Below are positions 52,031-60,625 of a DNA stretch of 64,000 nucleotides, in pieces. The notes beneath the pieces are model-generated. The model was not told the origin of the DNA. It worked only from the letters and a program-made list of their open reading frames with translations, and made no database searches. The translations under genes were made by a program, and so were the position numbers. Positions within the stretch are counted from its first letter, which is position 1. Each line of letters begins with the position of its first letter. This DNA comes from Streptomyces sp. SAJ15 (GTDB taxonomy: Bacteria; Actinomycetota; Actinomycetes; Streptomycetales; Streptomycetaceae): positions 930,001 through 994,000 of the forward strand of contig NZ_NISY01000002.1 in assembly GCF_007595705.1 (NCBI RefSeq), read 5' to 3'.

Positions 52031-52120
52031 CGGTCGGTCGGTCGGTCGGGTGGGCGGTCGTTCGGTCGGGTGGGCGGTCGGGCCGACGGTCGGTCGGGCG
52101 GGCGACGGGCGACGGGGCGC
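52031..52120. repeat. (CGGT)n-like microsatellite between dhaK and dhaL
   Basis: Runs of CGGT/GGTC with a 20-bp direct repeat: GTCGGTCGGGTGGGCGGTCG at 52041-52060 and again, one base changed, at 52061-52080. It lies inside the dhaK-dhaL gap (52025-52189) and also encodes no gene. Confidence 0.85.
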
Positions 52121-52189
52121 GTGCGAGGTCGCGCCCTGCGGTACGGGCCGGGCCCGGGGTACGCGGCCGGGCGGGGCGCGCGGTCGGCT

Positions 52190-53182
52190 TCAGCGGCCCC
52201 AGCGCAGGGCGGGGGTGGACACCGGCGCGTCCCACAGGCGCAGCAGTTCCTCGTCCAGCTGGCACACCGTCACCGAGGCGCCGGCCATGTCCAGCGAGGT
52301 GACGTAGTTACCGACGAGGGTGCGGGCCACCGGGACGCCCCGCTCGCCCAGGACCCGGTGCACCTCCGCGTTGAAGCCGTACAGCTCCAGCAGCGGAGTG
52401 CCGCCCATCCCGTTGACCAGCAGCAGCACCGGACTGTCCGGCTGGAGATCGTCGAGCACGGCGTCCATCGCGAGGTCGGCGATCTCACGGGAGGTCATCG
52501 TCCCGCGTCGCTCCCGCCCCGGCTCGCCGTGGATGCCCACACCGAGCTCCAGCTCACCGGGCGGCAGCTCGAAGGTGGGGCCGCCCTTGGCCGGGGTGGA
52601 ACAGGCGCTGAGGGCCACCCCGAAGCTGCGCGAGGACGCGTTGACCTGCCGGGCGACGGCCTCCACCCGCTCCAGCGGCGCCCCCTCCTCCGCCGCCGCG
52701 CCCGCGATCTTCTCGACGAAGAGCGTCGCCCCGGTGCCGCGCCGGCCGGCCGTGTAGAGGCTGTCGGTCACCGCCACGTCGTCGTTGACGAGCACCTTGG
52801 CGACCTGCACCCCCTCGTCCTCGGCGAGTTCGGCGGCCATGTCGAAGTTGAGGACGTCACCCGTGTAGTTCTTCACCACGAACAGCACGCCCTTGCCGCT
52901 GTCCACGGCCGCCGCCGCCCGCACCATCTGGTCAGGAACGGGTGAGGTGAACACCTCCCCGGGGCAGGCCGCGTCCAGCATCCCGGGCCCCACGAACCCG
53001 GCGTGCAGCGGCTCGTGCCCCGAGCCGCCGCCCGACACCAGCGCGACCTTCCCGGGCACCGGCGCGTCCCGGCGCACCACCACCCGGTTGCCGACGTCCA
53101 CGGTCAGCTCGGGGTGTGCGGCGGCCAGCCCGCGCAGCGCGTCGGCGACGACCGTCTCGGCCACGTTGATGAGCATCTTCAC
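52190..53182 (-). CDS. dhaK: Dihydroxyacetone kinase substrate-binding subunit DhaK
   Basis: 330 residues from GTG 53182 (VKMLIN, with GGAGG five bases upstream). His218 in GVGIHGEPG is the residue that binds dihydroxyacetone as a hemiaminal; GGGSGHEP (His56) and FVVKNYTGD line the active site. With DhaL and DhaM it phosphorylates dihydroxyacetone to DHAP at the expense of PEP. It starts only 32 bp after the last hydrogenase-operon gene on the same strand. Confidence 0.94.
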   Translation of the reverse strand: MKMLINVAETVVADALRGLAAAHPELTVDVGNRVVVRRDAPVPGKVALVSGGGSGHEPLHAGFVGPGMLDAACPGEVFTSPVPDQMVRAAAAVDSGKGVLFVVKNYTGDVLNFDMAAELAEDEGVQVAKVLVNDDVAVTDSLYTAGRRGTGATLFVEKIAGAAAEEGAPLERVEAVARQVNASSRSFGVALSACSTPAKGGPTFELPPGELELGVGIHGEPGRERRGTMTSREIADLAMDAVLDDLQPDSPVLLLVNGMGGTPLLELYGFNAEVHRVLGERGVPVARTLVGNYVTSLDMAGASVTVCQLDEELLRLWDAPVSTPALRWGR

Positions 53183-53214
53183 GGGCACCTCCGCGTCAGG
53201 GCGAGCGCATGTGG

Positions 53215-53346
53215 CTACATCGTCTCCATCTTGTAGTACCGCCATGCCTCCGGTGCCTCCGCCACGATGATCGCGATCGTCGCGACCGCCAGCACACAGG
53301 TCGCGGCGCGTACGACGCCCGCGGGGATGAAGATTCCGTTCCTCAT
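53215..53346 (-). CDS. DUF6893-type 43-residue single-helix protein
   Basis: 43 residues: MRNGIFIPAGVVRAATCVLA begins a single hydrophobic segment running to about residue 29, followed by EAPEAWRYYKMETM. The ATG overlaps the maturation protease stop (ATGA, 53343-53346), strong support that it is real. Such mini-proteins (DUF6893) recur at the end of Streptomyces hydrogenase operons. Role unknown; probably membrane-associated. Confidence 0.75.
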   Translation of the reverse strand: MRNGIFIPAGVVRAATCVLAVATIAIIVAEAPEAWRYYKMETM

Positions 53347-54284
53347 TGGGACCTCACCTCCTCTCCGGTGCGGTCGAGCAGGTCGGCCAGGAGCTTCTCG
53401 ACGAGCGGTACGGCCTCGTCGACGGCGCGCCGGACGGGTTCGCTGAGCCCCACCTGGACGTCCGGCTCCTCGCCGGTCATCCGGACCTCCGGCTCGCAGC
53501 CGACGACCAGGACCCGCGGCAGCGGTCCCTCGCTCAGATGCCGGGCCAGCGCGAGCACCCGCACCGGGTCCATGGCGTGGGTCTCGGGCGCCGCGTCGGC
53601 GATCTCCCGGAGGTCCGGCTCGATGACGAAGAGCGTGCCGGGGGCGGCGCCGCGCGGGGCGGCGTCGACGAAGACGACGGTGTCCCAGCCCTCCAGCATC
53701 CGATACGCGAGGTCCATGCCCCGGATGCCGAAGTCGGCGACGCGCACGCCCTCGGGGAGGGGCCGACGGCCCAGTGCCTGGGCGACCTCGCAGCCGAAGC
53801 CGTCGTCGGCGAGGAAGACGTTGCCGATCCCGGCGACCAGGATCCGGGCCGGCGGTGTCGCCGGCCGGTCGCCCGGCAGGGGCTCCACCTCCTCGGGGGA
53901 GAAGTAGAAGTGGTGGGCGACCTGACCCCGGCTGGCGCCGAAGTCCCGTCCCGGGTCGCCCTCCAGCACCACGACCACGTGCGGGTTGCCCTCGAGGTCC
54001 TCCTCGACCCGGTCGACTTCGCCGATCCGGCCGTCCAGCGCCAGATCGAACAGGTCGCTGCCGCACGAGGGGCGGAGCCGCACCCGGCTGCCGCGACGCA
54101 GCCCGGTCACGGCGCCCGATCCGGTCACCCCGTCCGATCCGGACACGACGTCCGCTCCGAGCACGGCTCCGTGCACGGCTCCGGTGTCGATCACGGCTCC
54201 GGCATCGGTCACGGTCCCGGCATCGGTCACGGTCCCGGCATCGGTCACGGCTCCCGTCTCCGTCACGGGTCCTCGCTGTGTCAC
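53343..54284 (-). CDS. Hydrogenase maturation endopeptidase with N-terminal extension
   Basis: 313 residues, GTG start in a GTGA overlap with the upstream gene. The C-terminal half (about 147-300) is a HyaD/HycI peptidase: ILVAGIGNVFLADDGFG (nickel-sensing Asp), VVFVDAAPRG (Asp), and THAMDP (His). It should remove the C-terminal 21 residues of HhyL once Ni is inserted. Residues about 61-140 form an extra beta-rich domain (RVRLRPSCGSDLFDLALDGR, RGQVAHHFYFSPEE). Residues 1-40 contain a TDAGTV repeat. Standard proteases of this family are about 150-190 residues. Confidence 0.87.
   Translation of the reverse strand: MTQRGPVTETGAVTDAGTVTDAGTVTDAGAVIDTGAVHGAVLGADVVSGSDGVTGSGAVTGLRRGSRVRLRPSCGSDLFDLALDGRIGEVDRVEEDLEGNPHVVVVLEGDPGRDFGASRGQVAHHFYFSPEEVEPLPGDRPATPPARILVAGIGNVFLADDGFGCEVAQALGRRPLPEGVRVADFGIRGMDLAYRMLEGWDTVVFVDAAPRGAAPGTLFVIEPDLREIADAAPETHAMDPVRVLALARHLSEGPLPRVLVVGCEPEVRMTGEEPDVQVGLSEPVRRAVDEAVPLVEKLLADLLDRTGEEVRSQ
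54187..54256 (-). repeat. 18-bp in-frame repeat at the protease N-terminus
   Basis: TCGGTCACGGTCCCGGCA at 54205-54222 and 54223-54240, with related flanking copies from 54187 and 54241. It encodes V-T-D-A-G-T units. Confidence 0.9.
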
Positions 54285-55330
54285 GCGTCCTCCAGGGTCC
54301 GGAACTCGCGGATGGTGCCGTGCAGCGCGCCCAGTTCCTCGGGGGAGAGCCGGGCGCAGCGGTCGAGGATCTCCCGGGCCCTGGGATCGCAGGCGCGGGC
54401 CTCCTCCTGCTCCTCCTCGGTCAGGCTGAGCACGTTGAGGATGAGGAGCTGGTCGATCTCCCCGCCGTCGAACAGGTCGCCGGGGCTCTCCGGGGCCACG
54501 GCGGGGAAGTCGCACAGCGTCACGGGGGAGGCGAGGACGGTGTGCGCGGCGGGCGCACCGTCGGCCGCCTCGCCCGCCGAGGCTCCGCCCGCCCGGTCCG
54601 GGCCCACCAGCACCGGCCAGCCGCCCAGGTTCTCGCAGGACGCGGCGGCCGCGCGCAGCCGGTCGGGCGGGTCGGCGAGGGAGCGGAACAGCGCGGTGTC
54701 GCCGTGCAACACGGTGTGGGTGGAGACGAAGGCGTACGCCGCCGCCTTGTCGCGCGCCGCGCGGTCGGCGGGGTCGGGGGCGGGGCAGGGGGTGTGGTTC
54801 TCGATCCGTACGGTCAGCCGGTGGCTGCCCTCGGCGACCGGTTCGGTGGACACCTCCACGAGCCCCGCCAGCCGGCGCCAGGTGCGCACCACCGCGCCAC
54901 CCGGGAGGGGTTCGGTGTCGCGGCCCTCGGGGACGTCGATGGCGGCGACGACCGGGGGGCCGGCCAGCCGCGCGCTGACGACGACCTCGCGTTCGGTGGC
55001 CTCCTGCCAGCTGACGTGGCGTTCCCCGGCCACCGTCAGCTCGTCCACCGGCTCGGGGCCGTCGGGCCCGTCGCGCATCACGGTGCGGTCCACGACGTGC
55101 AGAAAGCGGACCCGAGCGCTGATCGTCGCGCCGTCGGGGGCGTCGACCAGCACCTCGGTGCGCGCCAGGCCGCGCTCGCCCAGCGCCTCGGCGTGGTCCC
55201 GTGGGAAGACGCCGCCGAAGATCCACCGCTTGGTGTTCTTCAGCGCGGACCTGCGGTACGGCCACAGCAGATAGCCCTCGTACAGACAGGCCGTGGTGAT
55301 CTTCTCGATGGCGTCGTCGACGGCGTTCAT
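54281..55330 (-). CDS. Conserved hydrogenase-locus protein of unknown function
   Basis: 349 residues, ATG start, overlapping neighbours by 4 bp on both sides. The N-terminal CLYEGYLLWPYRRSALKNTK then RWIFGGVFP is distinctive and recurs in actinobacterial hydrogenase clusters. The middle is beta-rich (EREVVVSARLAGPPVVAAID). The C-terminus has CDFPAVAPESPGDLFDGGEI and a helical acidic end. No enzymatic motif recognised. Tight coupling with the protease and DUF6084 genes points to a maturation or assembly role. Confidence 0.75.
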   Translation of the reverse strand: MNAVDDAIEKITTACLYEGYLLWPYRRSALKNTKRWIFGGVFPRDHAEALGERGLARTEVLVDAPDGATISARVRFLHVVDRTVMRDGPDGPEPVDELTVAGERHVSWQEATEREVVVSARLAGPPVVAAIDVPEGRDTEPLPGGAVVRTWRRLAGLVEVSTEPVAEGSHRLTVRIENHTPCPAPDPADRAARDKAAAYAFVSTHTVLHGDTALFRSLADPPDRLRAAAASCENLGGWPVLVGPDRAGGASAGEAADGAPAAHTVLASPVTLCDFPAVAPESPGDLFDGGEIDQLLILNVLSLTEEEQEEARACDPRAREILDRCARLSPEELGALHGTIREFRTLEDA

Positions 55331-56004
55331 GGGGCTCCGGAGTGGTCGAGCAGATGGCGTACGGCGGCGTCGGGGCTGCCGAGCACCTGGCGGGCGCGGT
55401 GGTCGTCGAGCCGGTCGAAGGTCTCCCGGGAGAGCCGCAGCCAGGTGCCGCCCGCGGAGTAGCGGTCCGTCAGCTCGTGCCACAGCGCGGCGGGCAGCGG
55501 GAAGGACGCGTCCTTGGACCAGGAGATCCGGGCCGTGCGCAACAGCCCCTCGGGGGAGCGGAAGAAGACCGTGCCGCTGAAGAGGAAGTCGAGTGGCACC
55601 TCCCCGTCGCGGACGGCGCGCAGGTACTTGGTGACGGCCAGTTCGGTGTCGTAGCCGCACTCCACGGTCAGCTCGGTGGTGGTGCGGTCGGCGAAGGCGG
55701 GCACCTGGGTGGTGGTGCGGGTCCAGGCCAGCGGGTGCAGCGAGCCGCCCCACCGCTCGGGCACGCCGAACAACTCGGTGAGCGCGCGCCGCGCCGCGGC
55801 GTCGTAGCGGCGGCGGGCCACGTCGATGCGGATCGCCGTGGTCAGCGTGATGGAGCTGACCGGCCCGCCGCCACCGCGGGCGATCTCCACACCGAACCGC
55901 AGCGTGGGCAGGGCGGCGAAGCGCTCCGCCGCGACGCCGGTGACCGCGAAGGTCAGGTCGGGCGCCGCGGCGAGGGCCACGGCCGTCGGCACGCTCGCCG
56001 TCAC
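55327..56004 (-). CDS. DUF6084 family protein
   Basis: 225 residues from a GTG at 56004 (GTGA overlap with the preceding stop). The protein is beta-rich at its start (LTFAVTGVAAERFAALPTLR, FGVEI, SITLTTAIRIDVARRRYD) and ends in a helical region (GGTWLRLSRETFDRLDDHRA). WSKDASFPLPAALWHELTDRY is a conserved block. DUF6084 is found in actinobacterial hydrogenase loci; molecular role unknown. Confidence 0.8.
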   Translation of the reverse strand: MTASVPTAVALAAAPDLTFAVTGVAAERFAALPTLRFGVEIARGGGGPVSSITLTTAIRIDVARRRYDAAARRALTELFGVPERWGGSLHPLAWTRTTTQVPAFADRTTTELTVECGYDTELAVTKYLRAVRDGEVPLDFLFSGTVFFRSPEGLLRTARISWSKDASFPLPAALWHELTDRYSAGGTWLRLSRETFDRLDDHRARQVLGSPDAAVRHLLDHSGAP

Positions 56005-56213
56005 GCCGGCGAGAGGTTCGGCATGTCGGGCAGGATCGGGTCGTGCTTCCCGGCATTGATGCCGGTGGACCGGCGGGCCGTGGAGCGGTCGTCGGGCCGG
56101 TGGCCGGGGTGGCGGCTGGTCGGCCAGTGTCCCGGCTCGTTGCCCTGCCGGACCCCGACGATGTGCGCCGCCTTGTCCGGTCGTACGTCGGGCTTGCCTA
56201 CGGAGATACCCAT
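56001..56213 (-). CDS. 70-residue hydrogenase-locus small protein
   Basis: 70 residues, ATG 56213. Hydrophilic, with IVGVRQGNEPGHWPTSRHPG and a C-terminal GINAGKHDPILPDMPNLSPA. Its start overlaps DUF5947 by 16 bp and its stop overlaps DUF6084 by 4 bp, which supports expression. No Cys, no membrane helix, no recognised family. A ligand or chaperone-like assembly peptide is conceivable. Confidence 0.65.
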   Translation of the reverse strand: MGISVGKPDVRPDKAAHIVGVRQGNEPGHWPTSRHPGHRPDDRSTARRSTGINAGKHDPILPDMPNLSPA

Positions 56214-56917
56214 GACGCCTCCTGGGGGGTGGGTCGTGGACCGGGGTCCGGCCCGGTGGCCGGTCCGGTGCTCGGTTCGCCGGCCGGTTCGCCGGGGAGC
56301 TCGCCGGCCAGCTCGCTGAAGAAGGTGTCGACATGCCGCCACACCTCGGGGCCCCCGCCCAGTCCCTTCCAGTGTGCGCGCACCACCGCCACCAGGCGGT
56401 AGCAGTCGTCCAGCGGCACCAGCCAGTGCTCCCGGGCGCCGCCGGCCCGGTGGACCAGCAGCGCCTCGACGTCGTCGGCCAGCTCCGGCAGCGCCGGGTG
56501 GGCGCGGGTGAGCTCCCGCCAACTGTCCGGGTGCACCGTGGCGCGCAGCGTGCCCAGGGGGCTGGGATAGCCGGCCGTGACCTCGCCGGTCGCCCCGCTG
56601 CGGACGAAGAACGCCAGGTCGACCGGGATGCCGAGACCGGCCCACAGCACCTCGTCGATGGCGCAGCCGTCCAGCCGCCGCCGCTCCCGCGGCACCAGTC
56701 GATAGCTGGCCCCGCCCGCCGCCCTGCGGTCGAACAGCAGGGCGCAGGCCCGGCAGGCGCACCGCACGGCCGCGGCGGACAGGTCCAGCAGATGGCGGTG
56801 GTCCGGCGGGAGCGGTTCCGCGCACAGGTCGCAGCGCTCCCGCCCGTCCGGCCCGGTGACGGGGTCGGGCGCGGCGCGCGCGGCGGCCTGCCGGGCGATC
56901 CTCCGCAGCCGGCTCAC
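56198..56917 (-). CDS. DUF5947 family protein (cysteine-rich N-terminal zinc-like site)
   Basis: 239 residues, GTG start in a GTGA overlap with the NifU-like gene. CDLCAEPLPPDHRHLLDL then RCACRACALLFDRR gives CxxC and CxCxxC clusters, likely a zinc or Fe-S site. FFVRSGATGEVTAGYPSPLG and EHWLVPLDDCYRLVAVVR match DUF5947, known from hydrogenase clusters. The tail (about 207-239) is Pro/Gly-rich. Role unknown; possibly delivers or senses Fe-S units. Confidence 0.8.
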   Translation of the reverse strand: MSRLRRIARQAAARAAPDPVTGPDGRERCDLCAEPLPPDHRHLLDLSAAAVRCACRACALLFDRRAAGGASYRLVPRERRRLDGCAIDEVLWAGLGIPVDLAFFVRSGATGEVTAGYPSPLGTLRATVHPDSWRELTRAHPALPELADDVEALLVHRAGGAREHWLVPLDDCYRLVAVVRAHWKGLGGGPEVWRHVDTFFSELAGELPGEPAGEPSTGPATGPDPGPRPTPQEASWVSP

Positions 56918-57477
56918 CCGGCCTCCCGACCCACGGGCGCACGGTCGCCGGTTCGGCCCGGGAAGAGCGCCTCCACCGGGATGAGGGCCTGCGGGGCCTG
57001 GGCGGCGGGGGCGGTCTCGACCTCCACCCGCTCGATCTCGGGGGCGCGGGCCGCGATCGCGTCCCGTACCGCCTGCTCCGGGGAGGCGGCCGGGCCGGAG
57101 CCGCAGCCGCAGCCGCCGCCCGGCGCCTCCCGCAGCCGGATCCGGACCAGGCCGGCGGAGAGCTCCAGCACCTCGGGCTCGCCGGGCAGTCCGGCCAGCG
57201 CCTGCCGGACCCGGTCGGCGACCGGGTCCGGGTGCAGGTCGTGGACGAGCAGCAGATGGCCGACGAGCTCGTCGGCCGCCAGCCGCCGCACCAGCTCGGC
57301 GTCGTCCGCCACCTGGGCCATGACCCTCGCCAGGCACTCGCCGTAGAGCGCGACCAGGCCCTCCACCGCCTCGCCGGCGCGCGCCGCCGAGACGCCGTCC
57401 GGCAGGGCCTCCAGGCCCGCCAACCGCTCCTCGGCGCGCGTCACCCGATCGCGCGCGTACGCGTCGTCCCACGGCAT
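56914..57477 (-). CDS. NifU-like C-terminal-domain protein
   Basis: 187 residues from ATG 57477, 11 bp after hhyL. A helical N-terminal half is followed by a NifU_C-like domain (about 100-170): VRQALAGLPGEPEVLELSAG, then VRIRLREAPGGGCGCGSGP with Cys-Gly-Cys where NifU proteins have their CxxC Fe-S ligands, and AVRDAIAARAPEIERVEVE. It presumably supplies or carries an Fe-S cluster for the hydrogenase small subunit. Confidence 0.8.
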   Translation of the reverse strand: MPWDDAYARDRVTRAEERLAGLEALPDGVSAARAGEAVEGLVALYGECLARVMAQVADDAELVRRLAADELVGHLLLVHDLHPDPVADRVRQALAGLPGEPEVLELSAGLVRIRLREAPGGGCGCGSGPAASPEQAVRDAIAARAPEIERVEVETAPAAQAPQALIPVEALFPGRTGDRAPVGREAG

Positions 57478-57488
57478 GTCGGCCCCGC

Positions 57489-59276
57489 TCAGGCCATCGC
57501 GCCGAAGGTCGGCGAGTGGGTCTGTTGGAGGGTACGGCCGCCGCCGAGGTACATGTGCACACCGCACGGCAGACACGGGTCGAAGCTGCGCACGGTGCGC
57601 ATGATGTCGATGCCCTTGAAGTTCTCCCGGCTGTTCTCCTCGAAGATCGGGCAGCCCTGGACGGCGTCCTCGTACGGCCCCGGGGTGCCGTAGGAGTCAC
57701 GGGGGCTGGCGTTCCACGGGGTCGGCGGGTAGGGGTGGTAGTTGGCGATCTTGCCGTCGCGGATGACCAGGTGGTGGGAGAGCACCCCGCGCACCGCCTC
57801 GTGGAAGCCCACGCCGATGGCCTCCTTGGGGACCGAGAACTCCTGGAAGACCTTGGTGCGTCCGGCCCGGACCTCGTTCAGCGCCTGCTCGACGAAGTGC
57901 AGCGCCATGCCGGCGGCGTAGGCGACGAAGTACATCCGGGCCCGGTTGCGCTCGATGGTGTTGGGGAAGGCCGGCGGCGTCCACTCCAGGGTGACCTCCG
58001 GGGAGGAGGGCGTCCTGGGCAGGTCGATCTCGACGCTGTGCCCGGTGGAGCGGACGTAGGGGGTGCGGACCTTGCCGGCCAGCGCCGTCGCCCACAGGCG
58101 GGCGATCGGCCCGCCGCCGGTGTCCAGGGCCAGATGGTCGCCGGTGCGCTTGTCGTACCACCGGGGGCTCATCACCCAGCTGTACTTGCCGCCGTTGAGG
58201 TCGCGCTTCTGCGGGGCGGGCAGGGTGGTCTGGTTCCACGGGTGGCGCCGGTCCACCGGGTTGCCCAGCGGGTCCTTGTCGACGAAGACCTCCTCTTCCT
58301 CCCAGTCCTCGTAGTACGAGCTGCCGAGCAGGATCCGCATGCCGAGGTTGATGTCGACGAGATCGGTGGTGACGAGCTCGTTGTCGACGACGATGCCGGG
58401 GGTGACGAACATGGAGTTGCCCCACTCGCTCATCGTCCGGTAGTCGTAGTCGACGACGTCCGGGTTCTGGAAGGCGCCCCAGCAGCCCAGCAGGGTGCGC
58501 CGGCGGCCCACCTCCTCGTAGCCGGGCAGCGCCTCGTAGAAGAAGTCGAAGACGTCGTCGTTCATGGCCACGGCGCGCTTGACGAAGTCCAGGCAGCGCG
58601 TCAGCCGCACCAGGTAGTCGGTGAAGACCTGCGGGGTGGCGACGGTGCCGACGCCGCCGGGGTAGAGCGTGGAGGGGTGCACATGGCGGCCCTCCATCAG
58701 GCAGATCATCTCGCGGGTGAGCCGGCTCATCACCAGCGCTTCCTTGTAGGTGGACCCCTCGAAGGGGTTGTAGGAGCGCATGATGTCGGCGATGGTCATC
58801 ATCCCGTGGGCGGCGGCGCGCGGCGCGGCGGTGTGCTCGGCGCGGTCCAGGACGCCCGGGTTGGTCTCCTTGACCATGCGTTCGCAGTAGTCGACGAAGA
58901 CCATGTTGTCCTGGAAGATCGTGTGGTCGAACATGTACTCGGCGGCCTCGCCGAGGTTGATGATCCAGTCCGCCAGCGGCGGCGGCTTGATGCCGTAGGC
59001 CATGTTCTGCGCGTACACCGAGCAGGTGGCGTGGTTGTCGCCGCAGATGCCGCAGATGCGGCTGGTGATGAAGTGCGCGTCGCGCGGGTCCTTGCCCTTC
59101 ATGAAGACGCTGTAGCCGCGGAAGATGGACGAGGTGGAGCGGCACTCGACGACTTCGCGGTTGGAAAAGTCGATCTTCGTATAGATGCCCAGGTTGCCGA
59201 CGATCCTGGTGATCGGGTCGAACGCGACCTCGGTGAGGGTGCGCTGCTCGGGCGGGGCGGTCTGGAACGTCGTCAC
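57489..59276 (-). CDS. hhyL: [NiFe]-hydrogenase large subunit, group 1h
   Basis: 595 residues, GTG start. The Ni-Fe(CN)2CO site ligands are present: RICGIC at 73-78 (Cys75, Cys78) with NHATC, and DPCLPCGVH at 566-574 (Cys568, Cys571). A 21-residue C-terminal tail (575-595) after His574 is the expected substrate for the maturation protease. Overall pattern matches the high-affinity actinobacterial hydrogenases (group 1h, formerly group 5) that oxidise atmospheric H2. It follows hhyS by 153 bp. Confidence 0.96.
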   Translation of the reverse strand: MTTFQTAPPEQRTLTEVAFDPITRIVGNLGIYTKIDFSNREVVECRSTSSIFRGYSVFMKGKDPRDAHFITSRICGICGDNHATCSVYAQNMAYGIKPPPLADWIINLGEAAEYMFDHTIFQDNMVFVDYCERMVKETNPGVLDRAEHTAAPRAAAHGMMTIADIMRSYNPFEGSTYKEALVMSRLTREMICLMEGRHVHPSTLYPGGVGTVATPQVFTDYLVRLTRCLDFVKRAVAMNDDVFDFFYEALPGYEEVGRRRTLLGCWGAFQNPDVVDYDYRTMSEWGNSMFVTPGIVVDNELVTTDLVDINLGMRILLGSSYYEDWEEEEVFVDKDPLGNPVDRRHPWNQTTLPAPQKRDLNGGKYSWVMSPRWYDKRTGDHLALDTGGGPIARLWATALAGKVRTPYVRSTGHSVEIDLPRTPSSPEVTLEWTPPAFPNTIERNRARMYFVAYAAGMALHFVEQALNEVRAGRTKVFQEFSVPKEAIGVGFHEAVRGVLSHHLVIRDGKIANYHPYPPTPWNASPRDSYGTPGPYEDAVQGCPIFEENSRENFKGIDIMRTVRSFDPCLPCGVHMYLGGGRTLQQTHSPTFGAMA

Positions 59277-59429
59277 AGCGGCTCCTTGAGCTCCTGGTCG
59301 GAGGTCGTCGGCGGGCGTGTCGGGGCTGGGCTGGGTGGGGCGTGGGCTGCGGCCGCCCCGGGCGCGTCGGGTGTCGGCACCTGGGGGCCGGGCCGCCCGG
59401 CCGGGGCCGGTGCGGTGTCCAAGGGCGGG

Positions 59430-60500
<1,071 letters not shown>

Positions 60501-60625
60501 GGCGCCCTCCTTTCCGTACGGGCCGGCGCGGTGACGGACGGACCGCGCGCCCGGTGGGGGCCGGGGCGGGCGTGTCCGGTGTCTCGGGGTATCTGCCAAC
60601 GAAGGCTTACATGTCGGATAATCCG
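60501..60625 (-). promoter_or_regulatory. hypX-hhyS spacer with a small dyad
   Basis: 125 bp between hypX and hhyS. CGGAT-A-ATCCG (60615-60625) is a perfect 11-bp dyad immediately beyond the hypX stop and within an AT-richer patch; it may be a regulator site or internal promoter of the structural genes. No clear -35/-10. Confidence 0.3.
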
